Source of the DNA: Thermoanaerobaculia bacterium | GTDB lineage: Bacteria > Acidobacteriota > Thermoanaerobaculia > UBA5066 | DNA: 64,000 nt | Direction of reading: 5' to 3' | Assembly: GCA_022071945.1 (NCBI GenBank) | Contig: JAJVIN010000005.1 | Coordinates: 152,879 to 216,878 of the forward strand | Shown here: positions 29,073-38,921 of the stretch, piece after piece | How the letters are laid out: every line of letters starts with the position of its first letter | Numbering within the stretch: the first letter of the stretch is position 1 | Made by a program: the position numbers and the translations under genes | Notes under the pieces: generated by a model | Told to the model about the DNA's origin: nothing | The model's input: the letters and a program-made list of their open reading frames with translations, nothing else | The model's database searches: none

Positions 29073-29845
29073 TACCGCTCCCCCCCGAATCCCGGCCCTG
29101 GTCCCGCCCCGGGCGCAGGTGTAGAGAATACGAGGAAAAGGGCCGCCTGGGCGGCCTCATCCTTTCCGACCCCCAGAACATAGGGCTGCCCGGAAGGCAT
29201 GTTGATCGAGCTCTTCAGGATCTGTTCCCGCTTCTCGGTCCCGTCTTTCTTCCGGACGGCCGAGAGCGAGAGATCCCGGAGCTTGACGAGGTTGTCCCCC
29301 GCGGTGGTCTCGAGGGTGAAATCGAGCTGATAGCCGCCCTGGAGCACGCAGGAGACTCCGCTCCCCTCCAGGCCCCGGACGACCACCGAGTCGACCGGGC
29401 TGAACTCCTGGAAGTTGAAGAGCTTCCGGAGCCTGTCGGCCACGGTCTTCACATCGTCGGGGAGAGGTTTCTTCTCCCCTGCCCGGACAGGCGTCGCCGT
29501 CGCTCTGAGGAGCGTGATGGCGAGGATCCGGCCCCGGGGAGGGATGTCCCAGCGCGTGAGAAGCCGGCTGATCCTGTCGATGGCCTCCGGCTGGTCTTGG
29601 ACGGTGACCGAGTTCGTCTTCGGCTGGATCAAGACCGTCCCTTCCCCGGTCAGAAGCGGACGCACGGCCGTGGCGGCGTCCTCGGCCTTCCGGAATTTCA
29701 ACGAGTAGACCCGAACCACGGACGGAGTTCCCGGGCCTGGCTGGGCGGCGAGCGCGAGGGGAACCAAGAGTTCGAGACCAGCGATGGCGAAGAGCACCAT
29801 CCTGGCCAGCCTCCTCCTGCAACGCCCGAAGTCAGAGATCCACAT
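29072..29845 (-). CDS. Exported protein with secretin N-domain-like fold
   Basis: VVRVYSLKFRKAEDAATAVRPLLTGEGTVLIQPKTNSVTVQDQPEAIDRISRLLTRWDIPPRGRI, typical of secretin_N domains; no secretin pore domain. Confidence 0.65.
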   Translation of the reverse strand: MWISDFGRCRRRLARMVLFAIAGLELLVPLALAAQPGPGTPSVVRVYSLKFRKAEDAATAVRPLLTGEGTVLIQPKTNSVTVQDQPEAIDRISRLLTRWDIPPRGRILAITLLRATATPVRAGEKKPLPDDVKTVADRLRKLFNFQEFSPVDSVVVRGLEGSGVSCVLQGGYQLDFTLETTAGDNLVKLRDLSLSAVRKKDGTEKREQILKSSINMPSGQPYVLGVGKDEAAQAALFLVFSTPAPGAGPGPGFGGER

Positions 29846-30440
29846 TCCGGTTCACCACGAAAACCACGACTGGCTCGCCCGGAGAGGCGGGAGAGAACTG
29901 GTAGACCTGCGCTGAAGGATCCGAGATGTTCTCGATCCACGGAGCCGCCGTCTCCACCGCCCCGGCCCGCAAGGTCTCGCCGGCCGGTGCCGGCGCGGCC
30001 GCCGCCGGCGTTCCCGGGCCCGCGCTCGCCGAAGTGGCCGGGCCTCCAGGAACCCCCACCTTCCCATCCCGGGTGAGAAACCACGTCCCCACGGCGGCCA
30101 CCATCATCACGGAGGCGGCCAGCTTCATCCACGGGTGCCCCGCGGGCGGCTCGATCCGGCGCCGGAACGACTCGACGCTGACGACGGAGGCCACCGCGTT
30201 TCTGATCGAGGCGATGTCTTCGGCATCCTGACCGCTCGAGTAGGCGCTCGCGGACGGGTCGTTGGCGGCGGAGAGAGGAGCGAGAAGGAGGAGCGGGTCG
30301 GCCTCGAGGGCCTTTCGGCCGCAGGGTCCGCAGGCGTCGAGATGCCTCTTGAGCCAGCGGTTTTCCAGGGCCGAGATCTCGTCGGATTCCCGTTTCCGGA
30401 GAAGCCCGGTCACCTTTCCGCTTTCCGTGCAATCGATCAT
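29832..30440 (-). CDS. Putative zinc-finger anti-sigma factor (zf-HC2 type, single TM)
   Basis: HLDACGPCG (HxxxCxxC), TM LAASVMMVAAVGTWFL; overlaps the ECF sigma gene. Confidence 0.78.
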   Translation of the reverse strand: MIDCTESGKVTGLLRKRESDEISALENRWLKRHLDACGPCGRKALEADPLLLLAPLSAANDPSASAYSSGQDAEDIASIRNAVASVVSVESFRRRIEPPAGHPWMKLAASVMMVAAVGTWFLTRDGKVGVPGGPATSASAGPGTPAAAAPAPAGETLRAGAVETAAPWIENISDPSAQVYQFSPASPGEPVVVFVVNRNVDL

Positions 30441-31051
30441 GACTTGTCACTCCCGCACGCCGGCGCGTACTCGGGGAAGCGCCGCCGGATCTCCTCCCGG
30501 AGGGCCTGGCGGGCCTGAAAGAGGTGGTTTCGAACCGTGGACTCCCGGCAGTCGAGAATCGCGGCGATCTCGCTCGTCTCCTTTTCCTCGAACTCCCGCA
30601 GAACGAAGACGAGACGTTGTTTCTCCGAGAGCGCGGCCGAGCAGGTATCAAAGATCCGCCGCGCCTCCGCGCTGGCTAGGGCGGAGGGCCCCTCGGGCTC
30701 GGTCCTTCCGGCGGCCCCGCCCGCGAGACGGAGGTTCTCCTGGCCGGTTCGCTCCCGGCTCTGGCGTGCCCGGATCGCGTCGATCGCGAGATTCGAGGCG
30801 ATCCGGTAGAGCCAGGTCGAAAACGCCCAGGCCGGATCGTACTTGTGGAGGTTCTCCCAGACCCTCACGAAGGTGAGCTGCGCCACGTCGCGCGCATCTT
30901 CCGGATCGCCCAGCATCCGTCTGAGAAAGGCCAGGACACCCGGCGAGCGGGAATCGACGAGGTCCGCGAAGGCGTCGCGGTCCCCCGAGCGAGCCCGCCT
31001 GATCAAGACCTGCTCGTCGGCAAAAGACCGGACGGGGGCGGACCGGTTCAT
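30437..31051 (-). CDS. ECF RNA polymerase sigma factor
   Basis: DEQVLIRRARSGDRDAFADLVDSRS...EDARDVAQLTFVRVWENLHKYDPAWAFSTWLYRIASNLAIDAIRARQ...LSEKQRLVFVLREFEEKETSEIAAILDCRESTVRNHLFQARQALRE. Start ATG 31051; longer ORF is spurious. Confidence 0.94.
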   Translation of the reverse strand: MNRSAPVRSFADEQVLIRRARSGDRDAFADLVDSRSPGVLAFLRRMLGDPEDARDVAQLTFVRVWENLHKYDPAWAFSTWLYRIASNLAIDAIRARQSRERTGQENLRLAGGAAGRTEPEGPSALASAEARRIFDTCSAALSEKQRLVFVLREFEEKETSEIAAILDCRESTVRNHLFQARQALREEIRRRFPEYAPACGSDKS

Positions 31052-31177
31052 CCCCGCCCCTCCGCGGGTCCCTCGAGAAAGGCCAGGCCGCAGGGTGGAA
31101 AGCTGCACGACACCCTTTTTACGGGGCCGGGGCCGCGGGCGTCTAGCGCCGGGGCGGGCTCCCGCCTCGTTTCTATA

Positions 31178-32548
31178 ATGCCGCCTCGTGTCCGGTCCCC
31201 TTGGCCCGGACAGGAACGCGCCGTGCCGCCAAAAACCCCTCCGGACTCCGGTCCCGAAAACGTGCGGATCCCCGCTCTTTTGGCAGAACGCCTCTGGCCC
31301 CGCGCCGAGAGGCTCGCGCCAGGCATCTGGATCCATGGGGTCTCGGTCGGAGAGGCGGAACTGGCGTCCACGTTCGGGAGAATACTGAAACAAAAGCGCC
31401 CGGAAGTGAGCATCACCCTCACCGCCTCCACCCCGGCCGGTGTCTCGCTCTTGAGGCGGAAGTTCCCCCCCGCCCCGGAGAATCCGGGGGTCAGGGCCTT
31501 CCCGCTCGACTTGCCGTTCTCTGTCAGACGCGCGTTTGACGCCCTCTCGCCGCGGCTCCTCGTCCTGATGGAAACGGAGCTGTGGCCGGGTGCTCTGAAC
31601 GAGGCCCGGCGCCGGAAGGTCCCGGTCGAGATCGTCAACGCCCGTCTCTCGGAACGCTCTCTCAACCGGCTCTTGAAGGCCCGCATTCTCTTCGGCGGTC
31701 CTCTTCGCGCCCTCTCCCACGTCGCGGCCCGAACCCCCCTCGACGCCGAGCGCTTCCTCGGGCTCGGACTGCCCAGCTCACGCGTCACCGTCTGCGGGGA
31801 TCTGAAATACGACCGGGTCCTGCCGGACTCCTCGGCCCTCGCCATCGACCTTCGAGAGCTGGCCCAGGACCGTCCGATCCTCTCGGCAGGCTCCCTGGCC
31901 CCCGAGGAGATTCCGGCCGTTCTGGATCTCTTCCAGAGACTGCGGAGCCGCCCCTCGACATCCAGTCTTCTCCTCCTGCTCGCTCCTCGCAGGCCGGAGT
32001 CCTTCGAGGAAGCCGCGCGCGAGCTCGGCCGCAGGGGGCTCGGCTTCTTGAAACGAAGCGAGTGGCGAGGCGGAGCCGCATCTGGCGCCCCCGGGCGCGG
32101 GGCCCCCGACTCCGGGGCCCCCGCGTTCGGGGCTCCCGCGTTCGGGGCCCCCGCGTTCGGGGCTCCCGCGTTCGGGGCTCCCGCCGCCGTCCTCCTCGAC
32201 ACGATCGGCGAGCTCGCGGCGTCGTACGCGGCGGCCTCTGTCGCGATCCTCGGGGGAACCTTCGCGCCGAAGGGCGGACACAACATCCTCGAACCCCTCC
32301 ACTACGGCCTGCCCGTCGTGGTCGGCCCCTCGATCACGAACATCCGGCAGACGGTGAAGGACGCCGAGGGCGCCGTCTATCCCGCCGCCGATTTCATCGA
32401 AGCCACATCCGTCGTGGAATCCCTTCTCCTCGATGCCGCCGAGCGAGAGCGCGCGAGAGAGAAAGCGCGAGACCTATTCAGGAGAAACCGCGGCGCCGGC
32501 GAGAGGGCCGCGACGATCGCTCTCGAACTTCTGGATCGCCCGGCATGA
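31178..32548 (+). CDS. waaA: 3-deoxy-D-manno-octulosonic acid transferase (start may be GTG 31223)
   Basis: IWIHGVSVGEAELAS, ITLTASTPAGVSLLRR, LVLMETELWPGALNEARRRKVPVEIVNARLSERS, LGGTFAPKGGHNILEPLHYGLPVVVGPSITNIRQ. Confidence 0.92.
   Translation: MPPRVRSPWPGQERAVPPKTPPDSGPENVRIPALLAERLWPRAERLAPGIWIHGVSVGEAELASTFGRILKQKRPEVSITLTASTPAGVSLLRRKFPPAPENPGVRAFPLDLPFSVRRAFDALSPRLLVLMETELWPGALNEARRRKVPVEIVNARLSERSLNRLLKARILFGGPLRALSHVAARTPLDAERFLGLGLPSSRVTVCGDLKYDRVLPDSSALAIDLRELAQDRPILSAGSLAPEEIPAVLDLFQRLRSRPSTSSLLLLLAPRRPESFEEAARELGRRGLGFLKRSEWRGGAASGAPGRGAPDSGAPAFGAPAFGAPAFGAPAFGAPAAVLLDTIGELAASYAAASVAILGGTFAPKGGHNILEPLHYGLPVVVGPSITNIRQTVKDAEGAVYPAADFIEATSVVESLLLDAAERERAREKARDLFRRNRGAGERAATIALELLDRPA
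32084..32188 (+). repeat. 15-bp tandem repeat (7 units) in waaA encoding GAPxx pentapeptides
   Basis: ggcgcccccgggcgc/ggggcccccgactcc/ggggcccccgcgttc/ggggctcccgcgttc/... encodes GAPGR-GAPDS-(GAPAF)x4-GAPAA. Confidence 0.92.
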
Positions 32549-33588
32549 AGAGAGATGCGATCGGATCCCTTCTGCTCGAGCCCCCCGCGGCTCTGTTCGG
32601 CGCCTTGAGCCGCCTCCGTCTCGCCCTCTACCAGAAGGGCCTCTTGAAAGTGGAGAAGGCTCCGCTCCCCACGATATCGGTCGGGAATCTCGCGGCGGGA
32701 GGAACCGGAAAGACGCCCTTCGTCAGATGGCTCGCATCCGAGCTCCTGCGGAAGGGCCGGCGTCCCTGCATCCTCACCCGCGGCTACGGGCGCGAGAGCA
32801 CCGGCACGGTCGTCGTTTCCGACGGCAAGGGCGAGAGGGCGGCGGTCCGGGACTCTGGCGACGAGGCCCAACTGCTGGCACGGGCCCTGCCCAAGGTCCC
32901 GATCGTCGCGGATGCCAACCGGATTCGGGGCGCGGCCAAGGCCGCGGAGCTCTCGCTCCCGGCCGACCTGTTCCTGCTCGACGACGGGTTTTCGCACGTC
33001 CGGATCTCCCGCGAGGTCGACATCGTGCTCGTCGACGCGACGTTTCCGGACGCGGGCGGAGCCTTCCTGCCCGCCGGTCTCCTCCGGGAGCCTCTCGCGT
33101 CTCTCTCGCGCGCGGACCTGATCGTGATCACCCGGACCGACCAGGCCAACCCCGATAGAGCCCGGGCCCTTTGCGAGGAGCACGCGAGAGGGATCCCCAT
33201 CTTCCACGCGACGACCGAGGTTCTCGGAATCAGCGATCGCTCGGGCCTCGACGTGGATCCCGTGAACCTCCATCCCGGGACCCTCGTCGCGGTCTCGGGA
33301 GTCGCACGCCCCGAGGCGTTCCAGAAGACTCTGCGCGATCTCGGGATCCAGCCGGCGGAGTGGCTCGAGTTCCCCGACCACGCGAAGTACACCCCCTTCC
33401 GGATCGGCCGGATCCAGAAGGCCCTCGAGGACTCCGGAGCCACGGCCCTCGTGACGACCGAGAAGGACGCGGTGAAGCTCGAGGTCGCGCTCTCGGTCCC
33501 GATCTTCTCCATCGGAATCCAGATGCCCGTCGTCGAACAGAACTTCACCGCCGAGGTTCTCGCAAGGCTCTCGCGGCAGGTCTCCTGA
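32545..33588 (+). CDS. lpxK: Tetraacyldisaccharide 4'-kinase
   Basis: TISVGNLAAGGTGKTPFVRWLA, ILTRGYGRES, GDEAQLLARALP, DLFLLDDGFSHVRISREVDIVLVDA; ATGA overlap with waaA. Confidence 0.96.
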   Translation: MKRDAIGSLLLEPPAALFGALSRLRLALYQKGLLKVEKAPLPTISVGNLAAGGTGKTPFVRWLASELLRKGRRPCILTRGYGRESTGTVVVSDGKGERAAVRDSGDEAQLLARALPKVPIVADANRIRGAAKAAELSLPADLFLLDDGFSHVRISREVDIVLVDATFPDAGGAFLPAGLLREPLASLSRADLIVITRTDQANPDRARALCEEHARGIPIFHATTEVLGISDRSGLDVDPVNLHPGTLVAVSGVARPEAFQKTLRDLGIQPAEWLEFPDHAKYTPFRIGRIQKALEDSGATALVTTEKDAVKLEVALSVPIFSIGIQMPVVEQNFTAEVLARLSRQVS

Positions 33589-33590
33589 AG

Positions 33591-34472
33591 ATGTCGAAGA
33601 ACCGTTCGCACGCCCGCAACCTCGCCGAATACGGAATCGTGGCGCTTTTTCTGTCCCTGTTCCGCTTCATCCCGCGGGCCGTGGCCGTGGGATTGGGAGA
33701 ACGTCTCGGCCTTCTCTTCCGGCTTCTTTCGCGAAGGAGACGAACGCTCGCCGAAACGAACATCGCTCGAGCGATGCCGGGCCTCGCCCAAAACGAGGTG
33801 GCGGCCCTGGCGAGAAAGACGTTCCGGCACTTCGGGGGCCTGGCGGCCGAGCTTCTGTGGTCGGCGAAGAGGGAGACGAGGGCCATAAGCGAGATCGTCG
33901 CCATCGAGGGCTTCGAGCACGCCGAGGCGGCGAGGGACGCGGGGCGGGGATTCTTCTTCATGACCGCCCACATCGGGAACTGGGAGTTCGGGGCGATCGC
34001 CACCGGCGCCCGCGGGCTGCCCCTGTCGGTGATCACGAGACCTCTGGACAACCCGCTCCTCGAAGACAGGTTCAAGAGATTCCGCGAGCAGTCCGGGAAC
34101 CGGGTCGTCTCCAAGCGCGAGGCGGCCCGGGAGATCCTGCGGACGTTGAAGACCGGCGGCGCCATCGGAATCCTGCCGGACCAGCACGCCAAGCCGCCCG
34201 ATGCGGTGACCGTCCCCTTTTTCGGCCGGCCCGCCGCGACCCTGACCGCGATCGTCCGTTTCGCGGAGCGGACCGGAGCCCTCATCGTCCCCGCGGCGGC
34301 CTACAGGACCCCCGAGGGAACCTACCGTCTCGTTTTCGGTCCCCCGGTGTCGATGGAAGGACCGGGGACCGTGGAAGACAAGACGGCCCGGATGAACTCC
34401 ATTCTCGAGGGCCTCATCAAGCGGGCGCCCGAGCAGTGGATGTGGCTCCACAACCGGTGGCGCGAGGACTGA
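33591..34472 (+). CDS. Lysophospholipid acyltransferase, LpxL/HtrB-like
   Basis: FFFMTAHIGNWEFGAIA (HxxxxxE), GGAIGILPDQHAKPPDAVTVPFFGRPAATLTAIVRFAERTGALIVPA, PEQWMWLHNRWRED. Confidence 0.94.
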   Translation: MSKNRSHARNLAEYGIVALFLSLFRFIPRAVAVGLGERLGLLFRLLSRRRRTLAETNIARAMPGLAQNEVAALARKTFRHFGGLAAELLWSAKRETRAISEIVAIEGFEHAEAARDAGRGFFFMTAHIGNWEFGAIATGARGLPLSVITRPLDNPLLEDRFKRFREQSGNRVVSKREAAREILRTLKTGGAIGILPDQHAKPPDAVTVPFFGRPAATLTAIVRFAERTGALIVPAAAYRTPEGTYRLVFGPPVSMEGPGTVEDKTARMNSILEGLIKRAPEQWMWLHNRWRED

Positions 34473-34474
34473 CG

Positions 34475-35062
34475 CTACGGCCCCAGTTCGACGTTCCAGT
34501 AGGCGACGTCGAGGAAATTCCGCCATTCCGGATGGATCCGGTGCGGAGACAGGAGCCCGAGGGGGCTCGGCTTGGGCTTCGCGGGAACCCTCCTCATCCG
34601 CATCCCGGCCTCCTCGGGGGTCCGGCATCCCTTCTTGACGTTGCAGGTCAGGCAAGCACAGACGATGTTCTCCCAGCTCGAGACACCGCCGCGAGCCAGG
34701 GGGATCACGTGGTCGAGCGAGAGCTCGGACGTCGGGAAGCGCTTGCCACAGTACTGGCACCGGTTGCCGTCGCGAACGTAGATGTTGTGCCGGGAGAACT
34801 TGACTTCGTTTCGAGGAAGCCTCTCGCAGGAGAGCAGCTGGATCACCCTCGGGACCTTCAGCACCATCGAGGGGGTGTGGATGAGGTCATCGTCGGGCTG
34901 CACGGGAATGTCGCACCACTCCTCGAATGCGTACGTGGTGTAATCCGGCAGGACCGCGCGCACGTGTCCCTTGCAGAAGAGGGTGAAACACCTCTTCACA
35001 TCGGTCAGCGCCAGGGCCACAAACCCCTTGTTCAGAACCAGAACCGGAGATTCCAGCATCAC
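34475..35062 (-). CDS. HNH endonuclease family protein
   Basis: CQYCGKRFPTSELSLDHVIPLARGGVSSWENIVCACLTCNVKKGCRTPEEAGM. Confidence 0.93.
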   Translation of the reverse strand: MMLESPVLVLNKGFVALALTDVKRCFTLFCKGHVRAVLPDYTTYAFEEWCDIPVQPDDDLIHTPSMVLKVPRVIQLLSCERLPRNEVKFSRHNIYVRDGNRCQYCGKRFPTSELSLDHVIPLARGGVSSWENIVCACLTCNVKKGCRTPEEAGMRMRRVPAKPKPSPLGLLSPHRIHPEWRNFLDVAYWNVELGP

Positions 35063-35085
35063 GCCTCAAGGATAGCGGAACGGAG

Positions 35086-36099
35086 ATGAGAATTCTGTTG
35101 ATCCGGCTTTCATCCTTCGGGGACATGGTGTTCACGCTTCCCCTTGCGCGGGCTCTTTTCGCCTGGCAGGGGAGCGCCGAGATCGGCTGGGTGACGGAAA
35201 GGCCCTTCGCCGGCCTTCTGGAAGGGGCGCCCTTCATTCAGCGGATCTTCTTCGCCTCGACCCGGGCCTGGCGGAAAGCTCCGCTTTCAGCCGCGACCCG
35301 CCGGGAGATTGGAGCTCTCGGACGCGAGGTCAAGGCTTTCGATCCAGACTTGGTCGTCGACGCCCACGGGCTCCTGAAGGCCTCCTGGATCTCTCTCCTC
35401 GCCCCCCGGGCCCGGAAGGTGGGGTTTGGTCCGGGATCGGCTGGCGAACGTCTGGCGTCCTTCTTTTCCAGGGAGAGAGTCGAGACGCCCGGCAAGCCGC
35501 ACCTGATCGACCGGGCCCTCGCCCTGGCCGAGTACCTCAGCGGGAGGACCGGCTGGGACCGCACGCCCGACATCCGCCATCTCGCCGGGCGCGAGGACGC
35601 CCGGGTGGACTCCTGGCTTGCCGAGAGAGCGGGGCGTCCCTTCGCTCTCTTCATCCCGTTCTCGTCGGTGCGGGAGAAGGAGTGGAGTCAAGAAAGCCAG
35701 GCCGAGGTGGCGGCCTCGCTCCTGACCCGCGACGGGATCGAGAGCTTCGTGAAGTGGGGACCCGCGGAGCGAGAGAGGGCGGAGGCTATCGTCCGGGCCT
35801 CCCGGGGAAGAATCGGGCTTGCTCCGGAGGCGGGAGCGGCAGCGACGGCTCGGCTTTCGGCAAGAGCGTCGCTCGTTTTCGGCGTGGACACGGGCCCCAC
35901 CCACCTGGCAGCGGCGGCCGGGGCGCCGGTCGTTGCCCTCTTCGGCCCGACCGATCCCCTCAGGTTCGCGCCGGCGGGACCAAGAACCCGCGTCCTGTTG
36001 CCGCATGGAGGGCGGAGGGGAGCCGTTCCGGAGGACCCTGCCGCGATTCTGGCGGCGGCCCGCGAGCTCGTGGCCGGGAGGTCCCCGGGCGCTCTCTGA
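35086..36099 (+). CDS. Glycosyltransferase family 9 (heptosyltransferase-like)
   Basis: ILLIRLSSFGDMVFTLPLARAL...GVDTGPTHLAAAAGAPVVALFGPTDPLRFAPAGP. Confidence 0.94.
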   Translation: MRILLIRLSSFGDMVFTLPLARALFAWQGSAEIGWVTERPFAGLLEGAPFIQRIFFASTRAWRKAPLSAATRREIGALGREVKAFDPDLVVDAHGLLKASWISLLAPRARKVGFGPGSAGERLASFFSRERVETPGKPHLIDRALALAEYLSGRTGWDRTPDIRHLAGREDARVDSWLAERAGRPFALFIPFSSVREKEWSQESQAEVAASLLTRDGIESFVKWGPAERERAEAIVRASRGRIGLAPEAGAAATARLSARASLVFGVDTGPTHLAAAAGAPVVALFGPTDPLRFAPAGPRTRVLLPHGGRRGAVPEDPAAILAAARELVAGRSPGAL

Positions 36100-36162
36100 G
36101 GGGACCGCTTTTCCCCCGCATCTACAATCACCCGGCGCGCGCCTTGCGTCCGCCACTCGAGA

Positions 36163-37020
36163 ATGGCCCCGATGTCACGATTTCGTCCTCTTCACCGGAT
36201 CGCCGCCGCCGCCTTGCTCCTCCTGGCGGGAGCGGCCGGGTCTGGCAACGTCTCCGCCCCGCAAGACGCGGCGAAAAATCAAGCCCTGTCCCCCGCCTCC
36301 CGCGAGAACTTGAGCAAGGAGAAACTCTTTCCCGTCCCGTTCGAGCCGGGTGAAACGCTCGTCTACAACATCGCGTGGCTGAAGATCGAGGGGGGCGAGA
36401 TGACGCTCGCCACCTCTCGCGAGTTCACGCCGGACGGGGTGCCCGTGCACCGGATCATCCTGACGGCCGAGTCCAACGACTACGTCTCGAAGTTCTACCC
36501 GGTGAGGACCCGGTACGAGACCTGGGTGGATGCCCGGGACTTTCAGCCCCTGAGGTTCGAGAAGCACGCCCGCGAGGGGCGCTACGTCTCCGACGAGGTC
36601 GAGGAGTTCGACCTGTCCCGGCGGGTCGCGAGCTGGCGTGAGAAACGGACGGTCCTCCCCGAGCGCGTCCAGGACATCATTTCCTCGTTCTACTTCCTCA
36701 GGACCGCGAGTCTCGTTCCCGGCCAGTCTGTGAACGTCGACATGTTCTCGAGGGGGCAGATCTACAAGCTGAAGGCCGAAATCCTGGGCAAGGAAGAGGT
36801 GGAGACGGAAGCCGGGACCTTCAGCGCGTTCAAGGTCCAGCCGCAGCTGCGGGAGAACGAGACGAGCGAGGACCGCAACCGGGGCAAGCTCTTCCTCTGG
36901 TTTTCGGACGACGCCAGGAGGATCCCGGTGATGGCGAAGACGATCCTTCCGATCGGATCCGTGACGGCGAGGCTGAAGCAGGTCGGGGGCCGCGCCGCGG
37001 CGAGCCCGCCCTCGCACTAG
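36163..37020 (+). CDS. DUF3108 domain-containing exported protein
   Basis: FEPGETLVYNIAWLKIEGGEMTLATSRE...VQDIISSFYFLRT...DARRIPVMAKTILPIGSVTARL. Confidence 0.85.
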   Translation: MAPMSRFRPLHRIAAAALLLLAGAAGSGNVSAPQDAAKNQALSPASRENLSKEKLFPVPFEPGETLVYNIAWLKIEGGEMTLATSREFTPDGVPVHRIILTAESNDYVSKFYPVRTRYETWVDARDFQPLRFEKHAREGRYVSDEVEEFDLSRRVASWREKRTVLPERVQDIISSFYFLRTASLVPGQSVNVDMFSRGQIYKLKAEILGKEEVETEAGTFSAFKVQPQLRENETSEDRNRGKLFLWFSDDARRIPVMAKTILPIGSVTARLKQVGGRAAASPPSH

Positions 37021-37088
37021 GACCTCCTTCTAACGGTCCGCGGGGCCGTCTCGCTTTCCTTCTCGTCTCGGGACGCTACAATTCGGGC

Positions 37089-38816
37089 ATGGCCGTCAGA
37101 CTAGGGGATCTGCTCCTCAAGGCGAAGCTCATCACGCCCGATCAGCTCAACGAAGCCCTCAAGCAGCAAAAGGACTCGGGAATCAAGCTGGGAGAGGCGC
37201 TCATCCGGCTCGGTTTTGTCTCGGAAGACGACATCACGGAGACGCTCTCGGCCCAGTTCGGCGTTCCGACGATCAATCTCTCGCACTTCGAGATCGACCC
37301 GAACGTCCTCAAGCTGGTCCCGGCCGACGTCTCGCGCAAGTACAACATCATCCCTGTCAACAAGACCGGCGCGACCTTGACGATCGCCATGGCGGACCCG
37401 ACGAACGTCTTCGCCATGGACGACCTCAAGTTCATGACGGGCTACAACGTCGAGCCGGTCGTCGCCTCCGAGATGGGCATCATGCGGGCGATCGACCGGC
37501 ACTATGGGGCCTCGCACGCCATCGAGCTCAAGAAGGTCATGGAGGAGATGTCGCAGGTCGACACCACCGACACGAACCTCGAGGTGATGGAGGAGCAGGA
37601 AGAAGAGGCCATCGACGTCGACAAGCTCGTCGAGGAGGGCGAGGAGGCGCCGGTCGTCAGGCTCGTGAACATCATCCTGACGGACGCCATCAAACGGGGG
37701 GCTTCCGACATCCACGTCGAGCCCTACGAGAAGGAGTACCGGGTCCGCTACCGGATCGACGGAATCCTCTACGAGGTCATGAATCCGCCTCCGAAGCTGA
37801 AGGAGGCCATCTCCTCGCGCATCAAGATCCTCGCGCGCCTGGACATCGCCGAAAAGCGGCTGCCCCAGGACGGACGCATCAAGATCAAGATGAAGCTCTC
37901 GGGGAAGACCAAGGAGCTCGACTACCGCGTCTCGATCCTGCCGACGCTCTTCGGCGAGAAGATCGTCATGCGGCTCCTCGACAAGGACAACCTGATGCTG
38001 GACATGACCAAGCTCGGGTTCGAGAAGGAGAGCCTGCAGCGCTTCGAGAAGGCCGTCCTGCGTCCGTGGGGAATGGTCCTCGTCACCGGCCCCACGGGTT
38101 CCGGAAAGACGAACACCCTCTACTCCGCCCTCTCCCGCGTCAACACGCCCGAGACGAACATCATGACGGCGGAGGACCCGGTCGAGTTCAACCTCCCCGG
38201 GATCAACCAGGTCCAGATTCGCGAGGCGATCGGCCTCAACTTCGCCGCGGCGCTCCGGTCGTTCCTCAGGCAGGACCCGAACGTCATCCTCGTCGGCGAG
38301 ATTCGCGACTTCGAGACCGCGGAGATCTCCGTCAAGGCGGCCTTGACCGGCCACCTCGTCCTCTCGACGCTCCACACGAACGATGCCCCGTCGACGATCA
38401 ACCGTCTCATGAACATGGGTATCGAGCCCTACCTCGTGGCGACCTCTGTGTGTCTCATCCAGGCCCAGCGCCTCATCCGCAGGGTCTGCACGAACTGCAA
38501 GGTGCCGACCGAGGTCTCCCCCCAGACCCTCGTCTCGATCGGCTTCTCGCCCGAAGAGGCCAAGACGGTGCAGGTGATGAAGGGCAAGGGATGCGAGCGG
38601 TGCAACGGGACCGGCTACAAGGGCCGCGTGGCGTGCATCGAGGTCATGGAGATCACAGACGACATCCGGGAGCTCATCCTCTCGGGCGCCACGTCGGTCG
38701 AGATCAAGAGGAAGGCGCAGGAAGAAGGAATGCTCACGCTGAGGCGGTCGGGCCTGCAGAAGATCAAGGACGGCCTGACTTCGATCGAGGAGGTCCTCCG
38801 CGAGACCGTCCTCTGA
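37089..38816 (+). CDS. pilB: Type IV pilus assembly ATPase PilB
   Basis: N1 domain RLGDLLLKAKLITPDQLNEALKQQ; VTGPTGSGKTNTLYSALSRVNTPETNIMTAEDPVEFNLPGINQVQI; CTNC...CERC zinc motif. Confidence 0.96.
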   Translation: MAVRLGDLLLKAKLITPDQLNEALKQQKDSGIKLGEALIRLGFVSEDDITETLSAQFGVPTINLSHFEIDPNVLKLVPADVSRKYNIIPVNKTGATLTIAMADPTNVFAMDDLKFMTGYNVEPVVASEMGIMRAIDRHYGASHAIELKKVMEEMSQVDTTDTNLEVMEEQEEEAIDVDKLVEEGEEAPVVRLVNIILTDAIKRGASDIHVEPYEKEYRVRYRIDGILYEVMNPPPKLKEAISSRIKILARLDIAEKRLPQDGRIKIKMKLSGKTKELDYRVSILPTLFGEKIVMRLLDKDNLMLDMTKLGFEKESLQRFEKAVLRPWGMVLVTGPTGSGKTNTLYSALSRVNTPETNIMTAEDPVEFNLPGINQVQIREAIGLNFAAALRSFLRQDPNVILVGEIRDFETAEISVKAALTGHLVLSTLHTNDAPSTINRLMNMGIEPYLVATSVCLIQAQRLIRRVCTNCKVPTEVSPQTLVSIGFSPEEAKTVQVMKGKGCERCNGTGYKGRVACIEVMEITDDIRELILSGATSVEIKRKAQEEGMLTLRRSGLQKIKDGLTSIEEVLRETVL

Positions 38817-38845
38817 GACCCCGCGGCTCTCGCCGGTTCGATTTT

Positions 38846-38881
38846 GCGCCCGGATCCCGCGCCAAGAGGCGCTCCGGGCGC
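38846..38881. other. GC-rich inverted repeat in the pilB-pilT intergenic region
   Basis: GCGCCCGGA ... TCCGGGCGC 9-bp arms; no U tract. Confidence 0.5.
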
Positions 38882-38921
38882 TGAGGTATGATCACTTGCA
38901 AACAACGTCAGGGAGATTCTG

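Noticed and set aside
30845-31177. N-terminal extension of the waaA ORF and of the ECF sigma ORF (to 31720)
   Set aside because: Each extension is antisense to the divergent neighbour; homology to the families begins only at the internal starts given in the features.
31174-31179. TATAAT overlapping the ATG of waaA as a clear promoter
   Set aside because: Good -10 match, but no convincing -35 at 16-18 bp. It only raises the possibility that translation starts at GTG 31223.
38884-38901. Possible second sigma54 promoter upstream of pilT (GAGGTATGATCACTTGCA)
   Set aside because: Spacing is GG-N11-GC rather than the required N10, and the -24 element is poor.
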